Origin: Candidatus Coatesiibacteriota bacterium
GTDB lineage: Bacteria > B130-G9
Assembly: GCA_003647755.1 (NCBI GenBank)
Contig: QMNL01000159.1
Location: 1 to 5,220 of the forward strand
Direction: 5' to 3'
Length of the DNA stretch: 5,220 nucleotides
Shown in pieces: positions 1-5,220 of this stretch. Below the pieces are notes generated by a model that made no database searches, was not told the DNA's origin, and saw only the letters and a program-made list of their open reading frames with translations. Position numbers and translations under genes: made by a program. The stretch's first letter is position 1, and the number at the start of each line of letters is the position of its first letter.

Positions 1-84
1 TCGAGACGATACCGCCCGCTCAAAAGCACGTACCACTCCTCACTGTAAGCGACCCGCCCAGTTTGCCGTAATGCTTTTGCATCT

Positions 85-777
85 CTAGTGTGGGCTGGTC
101 GGCTGGTCGGCGCCCGCTCTCATGCAGCAACGAACACCATTGAAGGCGTACCTTCGCGTCTTAGTGAGCGTGTAGAAGCTCGCGCAGCTCGAGTAGCGCC
201 CGCTCACGAAACTGCCGCCGTATATCCTGGCCTTATCTCCCTCACCAGCGGTCCATTCCGACACGTTGCCGCTCATATCGATTACTCCATAGCCGCTCAC
301 ACAACCCGAGAAGGCCCCCGAGACCACCACCTTGCTGCCGTTCATCATCCACTCTCCCTCGGTATTGCACCTGTCCGGCTGATAGGTATTTCCGTAGGGA
401 TACAAGAGCCCAAGGGGGCCGGAGCACGCCGCCTGCCATTCATCCGGTTTGCAGAGCCGCTTGCCTTTCTTGAAGCACATCGCCTCCGCCTCAATCCAGG
501 TTATGCCGCTGGCAGGCATGCTGCCCAAGACGTTTGGATACTCGAATATGTCGATGCAGAACGCGTCAAGCTGCTTCCCGTTTTGCAGCTTGAGCATGGG
601 AATCAAGGCCATCCCCGCTGGGCACGTCAGAGACCCACCGCTAGTATCAGTGGTGGCAGAGCCAGCCGCAGCTGGGCCCTCTTGGCCCTGCGCCCAGGCG
701 CTCTGAGAGCACCAAGGAACCGTTACCCCGGCAAGCAGGACGAGGCATAATACTGTCATGTATCGCTGTCTGTGCAT
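85..777 (-). CDS. Exported FGE-sulfatase (SUMF1-fold) domain protein, cysteine-rich
   Basis: A 230-residue protein with an N-terminal signal peptide: basic MHRQR, hydrophobic core at about residues 8-22, and a likely signal peptidase I site after AWA near residue 29. It is therefore probably periplasmic or extracellular. A low-complexity Ala/Gly/Ser/Thr stretch (about 31-50) leads into a formylglycine-generating-enzyme fold: CPAGMALIP (52-60), CIDIFEYPN (74-82), GKRLCKPDEW (105-114), YPYGN (126-130), YGVIDMSGNVSEW (163-175), YGGSF (186-190) and a C-terminal GVRCC (214-218). These match the family landmarks (RLPTEAEW, YPWGN, GLYDMSGNVWEW, GGSW, GFR) in the cysteine-rich variant. About ten cysteines follow the signal peptide, suggesting disulfides. 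The copper-binding Cys pair of true FGE is not preserved after GGSF: Ser stands where the first Cys is expected and only C198 is near the second. A catalytic sulfatase-maturing role is therefore unlikely, and its actual function is unknown. The start has GGAGAG 10 bases upstream (plus-strand 788-793). A second Met at residue 7 lacks such a site. Confidence 0.88.
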   Translation of the reverse strand: MHRQRYMTVLCLVLLAGVTVPWCSQSAWAQGQEGPAAAGSATTDTSGGSLTCPAGMALIPMLKLQNGKQLDAFCIDIFEYPNVLGSMPASGITWIEAEAMCFKKGKRLCKPDEWQAACSGPLGLLYPYGNTYQPDRCNTEGEWMMNGSKVVVSGAFSGCVSGYGVIDMSGNVSEWTAGEGDKARIYGGSFVSGRYSSCASFYTLTKTRRYAFNGVRCCMRAGADQPTSPH

Positions 778-787
778 CTATTTAATT

Positions 788-793
788 CTCTCC
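788..793 (-). promoter_or_regulatory. Ribosome binding site of the FGE-like gene
   Basis: On the minus strand these bases read GGAGAG, 10 bases before the ATG at 777-775. This favours the first Met over the internal Met at residue 7. Confidence 0.55.
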
Positions 794-806
794 AATTGTT
801 GCGAGG

Positions 807-835
807 ACTCTACCTTCGCAGACTTAGACTTACAA
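807..835 (-). promoter_or_regulatory. Weak candidate promoter for the FGE-like gene
   Basis: Read on the minus strand, TTGTAA (835-830) and TAGAGT (812-807) are separated by 17 bases. Each matches its sigma70 consensus box at 4 of 6 positions. The location, 30 bases before the start codon, is sensible, but matches this weak occur by chance. Confidence 0.25.
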
Positions 836-898
836 GCTCTGGCTTCATGGGTCAGGGCGGCCTTGCGGGTCGGGGCGCAGTCTTCAGTGCCACGAATC

Positions 899-926
899 TT
901 GACACGTCCGCCGTCTTGCATATACA
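899..926 (+). promoter_or_regulatory. Sigma70-like promoter of the aldolase-BMC operon
   Basis: A perfect -35 box TTGACA (899-904) is followed after 16 bases by TATACA (921-926), a 4 of 6 match to TATAAT. A TACATT alternative sits at 18-base spacing. Transcription would begin near 932-935. That leaves the upstream TTG at 937 almost leaderless and puts the ATG at 967 behind a leader of about 33 bases with its own ribosome binding site. Confidence 0.5.
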
Positions 927-953
927 TTGATGGCCGTTGGATTCGTGTGTGTT

Positions 954-958
954 GAGAG
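954..958 (+). promoter_or_regulatory. Ribosome binding site that decides the aldolase start
   Basis: GAGAG lies 8 bases before the ATG at 967, which is normal spacing. The longer reading from TTG 937 has no purine-rich site at a usable distance. This supports a 289-residue product rather than one of 299. Confidence 0.5.
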
Positions 959-966
959 ATGAGGCG

Positions 967-1836
967 ATGCAGGAAGCGATAGAATCGTTGGTGGGGGCTT
1001 ATTCGGGTCGGTATCTGCCGGAGTCGCTTGCCAGGGCGGCGATTGTTGAGGTAGGCCGAAGGACATACTCGAGGGGTTTCGTGGCGGCCAACGATGGGAA
1101 CATCAGCGTTCGCATTGGCGATGACGTGATCCTGGCGACGCCCACTGGCCGCAGTAAGGGTTTTATTAGGGAGGACGAGCTGGTGAAGGTGAGCCTTTCG
1201 GGTGAGAAGCTTGAGGGGCTGCTTGAGCCGTCATCAGAGATCAGGATGCACCTTGGCATCTATCGCACGAGGCCTGATGTCATGGCCGTTGAACACGCCC
1301 ACCCGCCGATATGCACGGGCTTTGCGGTTGCAGGCGTTGCGCTGGATAAGTGCATTCTTGCTGAGGTCGTGATGACGCTGGGCGCCATTCCTATCGCTGG
1401 TTTCGCGGCTCCTTCAACGCAGGAGCTGGCGGACGCGGTCGCGGAAAAGGTCAGGCTTTGCGATGCAGTCCTGCTCGCCAATCACGGCGCTGTAACGGTT
1501 GGCCGGGACATCTTCGCAGCGCACTACAGCATGGAGCGGATTGAGCATCTCGCGGCCATAACGCTCGTTGCACGCCAGCTTGGCGGGGAGAAGCTGTTGA
1601 CCCCTCGACAAGTGCAAGAGATCAGCGAGGCGCAGCGGGTCTCTGGTGGACGGCTGCCGGCGCTTGCGTGCAAGACGTGCGATGATGCATCATGTTCGCT
1701 CGGGAGTTCTGCGTCTGAGCGAGACCCTGGTGAGAGCACGGTTACGTCAAGCGAGGTAACCGTCGCAGAAGATGTCTCGGAGGAGCGGGTGGCCGAGTTG
1801 GTTTCGGCTATAAGGGAAGAGTTTGCAGAGCTATAA
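967..1836 (+). CDS. Class II aldolase, BMC-associated, with C-terminal targeting extension
   Basis: A 289-residue zinc-dependent class II aldolase/adducin-family protein. Family landmarks, numbered from ATG 967, are GNISVR (44-49) and TPTGRSKG (58-65) for substrate-phosphate binding, SSE with the acid E91 (89-91), HAH zinc ligands H110 and H112, and NHG with the third ligand H173. Relatives such as L-fuculose-1-phosphate aldolase cleave a deoxy-ketose phosphate to DHAP and L-lactaldehyde; the substrate here is inferred, not shown. FucA-type enzymes are about 215 residues, so residues from about 220 onward are an addition: a cluster CKTCDDASC (C235, C238, C243), a Ser/Thr/Glu-rich linker (about 245-270), then a predicted amphipathic helix (271-289) with V275, L278, V279, I282, F286 and L289 on one face. 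Linker plus terminal helix is the form of a BMC encapsulation peptide, and the next gene is a BMC shell protein. A TTG at 937 could add ten residues but is disfavoured by promoter and ribosome-site positions. Confidence 0.9.
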   Translation: MQEAIESLVGAYSGRYLPESLARAAIVEVGRRTYSRGFVAANDGNISVRIGDDVILATPTGRSKGFIREDELVKVSLSGEKLEGLLEPSSEIRMHLGIYRTRPDVMAVEHAHPPICTGFAVAGVALDKCILAEVVMTLGAIPIAGFAAPSTQELADAVAEKVRLCDAVLLANHGAVTVGRDIFAAHYSMERIEHLAAITLVARQLGGEKLLTPRQVQEISEAQRVSGGRLPALACKTCDDASCSLGSSASERDPGESTVTSSEVTVAEDVSEERVAELVSAIREEFAEL

Positions 1837-1870
1837 CGGTCAATAGCGGGAACGCATTTCGTAACAAGCA

Positions 1871-1876
1871 AAGGAG
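1871..1876 (+). promoter_or_regulatory. Ribosome binding site of the BMC shell gene
   Basis: AAGGAG lies 11 bases before the ATG at 1888, slightly longer than optimal spacing. A TAGG directly abuts the ATG and is too close to serve. Confidence 0.5.
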
Positions 1877-1887
1877 CACTCATTAGG

Positions 1888-2187
1888 ATGTATGGCGAAG
1901 CGCTTGGAATGATAGAGACTAAGGGCCTGGTGGCGATGATCGAGGCGTCTGATGCAATGGTCAAGGCGGCGAACGTGAAGCTGGTTACTTATGAGAAGAT
2001 AGGCGGCGGTTACGTTACGGCGCTTGTTAGGGGCGATGTTGCGGCCGTTAAGGCGGCGACCGACGCCGGGGCCGAGGCGGCAAAGCGGGTTGGCGAGCTG
2101 GTGGCGGTGCACGTGATTCCCAGGCCCCATGCGAGCCTGGAGGACGTTCTACCGATAGGGAGAACTGTCCCGAAGGAGAAGAAGTAA
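1888..2187 (+). CDS. BMC-H hexameric microcompartment shell protein (PduA/EutM-like)
   Basis: A 99-residue single-BMC-domain protein of normal family length. It matches PduA/EutM closely from memory of those families: EALGMIETKGL (4-14), EASDAMVKAANV (19-30), YEKIGGGYVT (35-44), VRGDVAAVKAATDAGAEAA (47-65), VGELVAVHVIPRPH (68-81) and a short basic tail ending KEKK. The lysine at hexamer edges (K26) and R79 in the IPRP motif, both used for tiling hexamers into sheets, are present. Six copies should form a hexagonal tile with a central pore lined by residues 39-41. Here the loop is GGG, whereas PduA and EutM carry GSG, which should remove the serine hydroxyl and widen the pore. It lies 51 bases after the aldolase stop on the same strand with its own ribosome site, so the two are probably co-transcribed. 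No pentamer or trimer shell gene is in the window. Confidence 0.96.
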   Translation: MYGEALGMIETKGLVAMIEASDAMVKAANVKLVTYEKIGGGYVTALVRGDVAAVKAATDAGAEAAKRVGELVAVHVIPRPHASLEDVLPIGRTVPKEKK

Positions 2188-2190
2188 CCC

Positions 2191-2280
2191 TATCGTCCGG
2201 GGCTTGGGGCGCCAGCAGGAGCTGGCAGAGGGTTGATCCGCCGAATGGTGGACGGCTCTTGCTCTAGGACATGAGCGATA
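2191..2280 (+). promoter_or_regulatory. Structured 5' part of the leuS leader
   Basis: TATCG (2191-2195) and CGATA (2276-2280) are perfectly complementary and could close a large domain. Inside are a perfect hairpin GCCAGC-AGGA-GCTGGC (2211-2226), a stem TCCGCC-GAAT-GGTGGA (2237-2252, one G-U pair), and TTGCTC (2259-2264) with GAGCGA (2273-2278, one U-G pair); this last stem competes with the closing stem. If the downstream motif is a T-box, this would be the stem I to III region. I could not identify a convincing specifier loop with a leucine codon. Confidence 0.3.
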
Positions 2281-2287
2281 CTGACAA

Positions 2288-2327
2288 AGGGTGGCACCCG
2301 GGACGCTCTGCGAGGGTCCGGGCGCCC
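2288..2327 (+). promoter_or_regulatory. T-box-like antiterminator/antisequestrator upstream of leuS
   Basis: AGGGTGGCACC (2288-2298) matches the first 11 bases of the T-box consensus AGGGUGGNACCGCG. The fold also fits: GGG (2289-2291) pairs with CCC (2325-2327), the TGGCA segment is left bulged, and CCCGG.AC (2297-2304) pairs with GTCCGGG (2316-2322), topped by CTC/GAG around a TGC loop. T-boxes commonly control aminoacyl-tRNA synthetase genes by binding uncharged tRNA. No U-tract follows, so control would be of translation: GTCC (2316-2319) can alternatively pair with GGAC (2351-2354) at the leuS ribosome site. Against it, the variable base is C, whereas tRNA-Leu with A73 predicts U, and no specifier codon was located. 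Confidence 0.4.
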
Positions 2328-2349
2328 AACACAGATTACCACAATTAAC

Positions 2350-2353
2350 AGGA
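2350..2353 (+). promoter_or_regulatory. Ribosome binding site of leuS, deciding a TTG start
   Basis: AGGA lies 10 bases before TTG 2364. An in-frame TAA at 2346-2348 excludes any earlier start, and the next in-frame ATG is 40 codons later, inside the catalytic domain. TTG is therefore the only sensible start. Confidence 0.5.
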
Positions 2354-2363
2354 CACACGGGAT

Positions 2364-4805
2364 TTGGCTAGCAGGAAATACAACCAAGTAGAGATAGAAA
2401 AGAAGTGGCGGGCCCGGTGGGAAGAGGCTGGCCTGTATCACACCGATCTTCAGTCTGACAAGCCGAAGTTCTACAACTTGACGATGTTCGTCTATCCTTC
2501 GGGCCTGAAGATAAGCGTGGGGCATTTCTACTGCTACACTGGCGCCGACACCTACGGCAGATTCAAGCGCATGTGTGGCTTCAACGTGTTCCAGCCGATG
2601 GGTTACGACGCGTTTGGGCTTCCAGCGGAGAACTACGCCATCAAGCATGGCGTCCATCCGGCCGTGTCAACGAGGCAGAACATTGATTTCATAAGGAAAC
2701 AGCTGCGCATGGTGGGCGCGATGTTCGACTGGACCAAGGAGATCAACACCTCGAGTCCAGACTACTACCGGTGGACGCAGTGGCTGTTTCTTCAGCTATA
2801 CAAGAACGGACTGGCGTATCGGAGCGAGGCGCCGGTCAATTGGTGCAACTCGTGCCTGACCGTTCTCGCGAACGAGCAGGTTGTGGGCGGCCAGTGCGAG
2901 CGGTGCGGGTCGCCGGTCGTGCGCCGCAACATGCTCCAGTGGTTCTTCAAGATTACAGATTATGCCGAGCGCCTGATAACGGGCCTTGACGAGGTCGATT
3001 GGCCTGAGACGACGAAGCTGATGCAGCGCAATTGGATTGGGCGGAGCGAGGGTGCGGACGTCGTCTTTGAAGTGGACGGAAGCGACGTGAAGATAACGGT
3101 CTTTACAACTAGGCCCGATACGCTGTTTGGGGCGACGTACATGGTTTTGGCTCCCGAGCATCCGGAGGTCATGCGGCTTACTGAGGCCACGCGTGTGGCT
3201 GAGGTCGAACGATACATAAAACAGGCCGCCAGTAAGAGCGAGCTGGAGCGAGTGCATCTCGATAAGGAGAAGACCGGAGTTTTCCTGGGGGCTTATGCTA
3301 TCAATCCTGCCAACGGCGAGAAGATACCGATCTGGACCGCTGACTACGTCCTGGCCACCTATGGCTCTGGGGCAGTGATGGCTGTCCCAGCGCACGATGA
3401 GCGGGACTTCGAGTTTGCACGCAAGTTTGGTCTCCCGATTCGCGAGGTAGTTCTTGCTCCGGGCAAGGATGTAAACCAGCCGCTTGCCGAGGCCTACGTC
3501 GGCGAGGGGACGATGGTGAACTCCGCTAAGTACGACGGTATGCATTCCGAGGCGTTTAAGAAAACGATTGTGGCGGAGCTGGCGTCCAGAGGGGCTGCCC
3601 AGTTCAGGGTTCGATATAGGATGCGGGACTGGCTGGTCTCGAGGCAGCGCTATTGGGGTGCTCCGATACCAATAGTCTATTGCGACAGGTGCGGCGAGCT
3701 CGCTGTCCCAGAGAAGGACCTCCCCGTAACGCTGCCTCAGGAGGCCCGTTTCGAGCCGGACGAGTCCGGCCGGTCGCCACTTGCCCGGTCCTCGGAGTTC
3801 ATGAAGGCTGCCTGTCCAAAATGCGGCGGCCCCGCGCTGCGCGAGGCGGACACGATGGACACTATGGTCTGCTCATCATGGTATATGCTGCGTTTCCCCT
3901 CGGCGGAAAACGATCGCGCGCCGTTCGAGCCTGAGATCACGAGGCGCTGGCTGCCGGTCGATCAATACACGGGCGGGCCGGAGCACACTGTCGGCCACCT
4001 GCTTTACTTCAGGTTCATCACCAAGGTGCTCCACGATCTTGGCTACCTTGATTTTGACGAGCCTGCTCTGCGGCTGCGCCATCAGGGCATGATAACCCTC
4101 GGCGGCAGCAAGATGAGCAAGTCAGCCGGCAACATCATCAACCCTGATGACACGATCAATAGCCACGGCTCCGACGTCCTACGGTTGGCATTATTCTTCA
4201 TGGGCCCGTTCCGCGAGGGTGGCGAGTGGTCGGAGGGCTGCCTCGTAGGCATCCCGAGGTTTCTGCATAAGGTATGGAACCTCGTGCAGAAACACCTTGA
4301 GTCGCGAGAATCTGGCGAAAAGGAGGCCGAGCTGGATGACGACACCCTCCGCGCTATGCACCGCACGATCAAGCAAGTCCGAAGAGACATCGAACGTTTT
4401 CATTTCAACACGGCTCTCGCAGCGCTGATGGAGCTGCTGACGACACTTACAAGGTCAAATGCATACACGAATCGCCAAGCGGTTCAGACGTTTGTCCTTC
4501 TTCTCGCTCCACTTGCGCCTCACTTGGCGGAGGAGCTCTTTGAGCAGTTGGGCCATAGCGAGAGTGTCTTCGACGCGAGGTTCCCCGAGTTTGAGGAATC
4601 GCTAACCAAGCCTAAGGTGATCATCGTTCCGGTGCAGGTCAATGGCAAGGTCCGAGCGAGGCTTGAGGTAGAAAGCGACATATCGCAGCAGGAGATACTT
4701 GCGCTTGCGCTATCGGACGCCAACGTCAAGAAGCACACGGCAGGTAAGCAGCTTAAGGGCACGCGCTACGTCAAGGGACGCATCGTCTCGATCGCTACCG
4801 AATAA
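2364..4805 (+). CDS. leuS: Leucine--tRNA ligase (LeuRS), bacterial type
   Basis: An 813-residue class Ia aminoacyl-tRNA synthetase that charges tRNA-Leu in the cytoplasm; the length is normal for bacteria. In order: the start of the Rossmann domain with YPSG (44-47), a HIGH-equivalent SVGH (51-54), YDAFGLPAEN (81-90), a zinc finger (C161, C164, C178, C181), the CP1 editing domain with TTRPDTLFGATY (248-259) and GSGAVMAVPAHDERD (334-348, including the editing Asp at 345), RDWLVSRQRYWG (421-432), a second cysteine set (C440, C443, C484, C487), KMSKS (583-587), the anticodon-binding helical domain, and a C-terminal domain with VQVNGKVRA (757-765). The editing site looks intact. The first His of HIGH is Ser; sister enzymes usually read HxGH. 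The reading starts at TTG with AGGA upstream and is preceded by a structured, possibly T-box, leader. It follows the BMC gene by 176 bases on the same strand, with no functional link expected beyond possible read-through. Confidence 0.98.
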   Translation: MASRKYNQVEIEKKWRARWEEAGLYHTDLQSDKPKFYNLTMFVYPSGLKISVGHFYCYTGADTYGRFKRMCGFNVFQPMGYDAFGLPAENYAIKHGVHPAVSTRQNIDFIRKQLRMVGAMFDWTKEINTSSPDYYRWTQWLFLQLYKNGLAYRSEAPVNWCNSCLTVLANEQVVGGQCERCGSPVVRRNMLQWFFKITDYAERLITGLDEVDWPETTKLMQRNWIGRSEGADVVFEVDGSDVKITVFTTRPDTLFGATYMVLAPEHPEVMRLTEATRVAEVERYIKQAASKSELERVHLDKEKTGVFLGAYAINPANGEKIPIWTADYVLATYGSGAVMAVPAHDERDFEFARKFGLPIREVVLAPGKDVNQPLAEAYVGEGTMVNSAKYDGMHSEAFKKTIVAELASRGAAQFRVRYRMRDWLVSRQRYWGAPIPIVYCDRCGELAVPEKDLPVTLPQEARFEPDESGRSPLARSSEFMKAACPKCGGPALREADTMDTMVCSSWYMLRFPSAENDRAPFEPEITRRWLPVDQYTGGPEHTVGHLLYFRFITKVLHDLGYLDFDEPALRLRHQGMITLGGSKMSKSAGNIINPDDTINSHGSDVLRLALFFMGPFREGGEWSEGCLVGIPRFLHKVWNLVQKHLESRESGEKEAELDDDTLRAMHRTIKQVRRDIERFHFNTALAALMELLTTLTRSNAYTNRQAVQTFVLLLAPLAPHLAEELFEQLGHSESVFDARFPEFEESLTKPKVIIVPVQVNGKVRARLEVESDISQQEILALALSDANVKKHTAGKQLKGTRYVKGRIVSIATE

Positions 4806-4841
4806 CCTTGCGAGCGCTGCATCCTTCATTGCCGGCGAACA

Positions 4842-4857
4842 GGCGGGAAAGCCCGTC
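4842..4857. repeat. Compact palindromic hairpin between convergent genes
   Basis: GGCGGG-AAAG-CCCGTC folds into a six-pair stem (one G-U pair) with a four-base loop, midway in the 81-base spacer between leuS and the convergent minus-strand gene. No T-run follows on either strand, so it is not a classical intrinsic terminator. It may still mark the transcript ends, or be one copy of a dispersed REP-like palindrome. Confidence 0.4.
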
Positions 4858-4870
4858 CTACACCCGCTGA

Positions 4871-4892
4871 TTCATCCTTCATCCCTTCATTC
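4871..4892. repeat. Short tandem TTCATCC repeat
   Basis: TTCATCC occurs twice in tandem (4871-4877, 4878-4884), followed by a degenerate third unit CTTCATTC (4885-4892) that overlaps the stop codon of the minus-strand gene. It could be simple slippage and no function is evident. Confidence 0.35.
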
Positions 4893-5220
4893 AAACTGCC
4901 ACTCGCATGAGGCGATGTTCGAGAGCGGTTCGCTGGTTGAGTTTCGGTTCATGATTATCATCTTGAACGTGTATCGGCCTGGGGGGACCGAAGTGACGTC
5001 ACAGCTGAAGACCGGGATGTCTTCGAGGCGCAGGGCTTCTGCGAAGTGGACCTTCCGGGCGAGGCGTTGTGGGTCTTGTGAGAGGGTGGGCAGGAAGTAG
5101 TAGCTACCATCCGGGCACTCCACCCACAAGTATACATCGCCCCACACGTCACCGACCTGGTTCTTGCAGGCGGCACATATTTGTTGTCTTTTTAATTCTT
5201 TGGCTACCACCGAGAGAGCA
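4887..5220 (-). CDS. Partial unrecognised protein, C-terminal beta-rich module
   Basis: The reading stays open to the right edge, so only the last 110 or so residues are visible. A GTG at 5210-5208 could start a 107-residue protein, but no ribosome site precedes it and the preceding codons are open, so I read this as a fragment. The visible part has ICAAC near its start, then GDVYLWVECPDGSYYFLP, a middle segment with DIPVF, and SVPPGRYTFKMIIMN followed by NIAS near the end. The pattern (a DVY-V---PDG-YFL strand pair, then PPG-YTF, then S-NIAS) resembles C-terminal beta-sandwich modules I associate with large secreted or surface proteins of Gram-negative and candidate-phylum bacteria. That resemblance is from memory and the module is unnamed here. 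The gene is convergent with leuS and ends 81 bases from it. Confidence 0.7.
   Translation of the reverse strand, partial: ALSVVAKELKRQQICAACKNQVGDVWGDVYLWVECPDGSYYFLPTLSQDPQRLARKVHFAEALRLEDIPVFSCDVTSVPPGRYTFKMIIMNRNSTSEPLSNIASCEWQFE

Noticed and set aside
21..79. Inverted repeat CAAAAGCA (21-28) / TGCTTTTG (72-79)
   Set aside because: Only 8 bases with a 43-base spacer and no U-tract; compatible with chance, so not called as a terminator of the FGE-like gene.
88..750. 220-codon open frame on the plus strand, antisense to the FGE-like gene
   Set aside because: Its translation has no recognisable domain and is rich in Arg/Ala/His as expected of an antisense shadow, while the minus strand shows a signal peptide and clear family motifs.
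2245..2274. Nine-codon leader peptide candidate (ATG 2245) ahead of leuS
   Set aside because: It contains no Leu codons and its nearest purine-rich site is 12 bases away.
2297..2322. Intrinsic terminator after the BMC gene
   Set aside because: The hairpin is strong but is followed by CGCCCAACACAG rather than a T-run, so it is better treated as part of the leuS leader.
2271..2348. 25-codon small reading frame in the leuS leader, in frame with leuS and ending at TAA 2346-2348
   Set aside because: Its AGGA is only one base from the ATG, it has no leucine codons to serve as an attenuator peptide, and the bases are better explained by RNA folding.
2796..3545. 249-codon open frame on the minus strand within leuS
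   Set aside because: It lies wholly antisense to well-conserved LeuRS motifs and its translation shows no family motif.
4699..5100. 133-codon plus-strand frame spanning the leuS end and the spacer
   Set aside because: The first third is an out-of-frame reading of LeuRS and the rest is antisense to the right-hand minus gene; it is Arg/Ser-rich with no family motif.

Overview
The window is 5.2 kb of moderately GC-rich bacterial DNA. It has one signal-peptide-bearing formylglycine-generating-enzyme-like (FGE/SUMF1-fold) protein on the minus strand, a two-gene bacterial microcompartment (BMC) module on the plus strand, leucyl-tRNA synthetase on the plus strand, and the C-terminal end of an unrecognised gene on the minus strand. 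The phylum cannot be read from this sequence alone. The export signal, the cysteine-rich FGE-like protein, a class II aldolase paired with a BMC shell protein, and a LeuRS ending its nucleotide-binding loop in ...AFGLPAEN would suit a Gram-negative-type lineage such as the Planctomycetes/Verrucomicrobia group, a deltaproteobacterium or a candidate phylum. That placement is inference.

Layout. Bases 1-84 show no supportable gene. Bases 85-777 (minus) encode the exported FGE-fold protein. Bases 778-966 are a divergent intergenic region with a good sigma70-like promoter (TTGACA-16-TATACA) facing the aldolase and a weak candidate facing the other way. Bases 967-1836 encode a class II aldolase with an unusual C-terminal extension, and 1888-2187 encode a PduA/EutM-like BMC hexamer protein 51 bases downstream. 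Bases 2188-2363 are a structured leader with a T-box-like motif ahead of leuS. Bases 2364-4805 encode full-length LeuRS from a TTG start. Bases 4806-4886 are a convergent intergenic spacer with a compact hairpin. Bases 4887-5220 (minus) are a partial gene running off the right edge.

How it fits together. The aldolase and shell protein look like one transcription unit. In known fucose/rhamnose-type BMCs, a class II aldolase splits a deoxy-sugar phosphate to DHAP and lactaldehyde, and the aldehyde is processed inside the shell. The aldolase here ends in a linker plus a short amphipathic helix, which is the layout of a BMC encapsulation peptide, and the linker carries a CxxCx4C cluster. No other shell or core enzyme is in view, so this is either a satellite of a larger locus or a reduced system. 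The leuS leader carries an 11-base match to the T-box consensus and folds like an antiterminator. It may sense uncharged tRNA, but the base expected to read the tRNA discriminator does not match tRNA-Leu. LeuRS itself has Ser in place of the first His of its HIGH motif.
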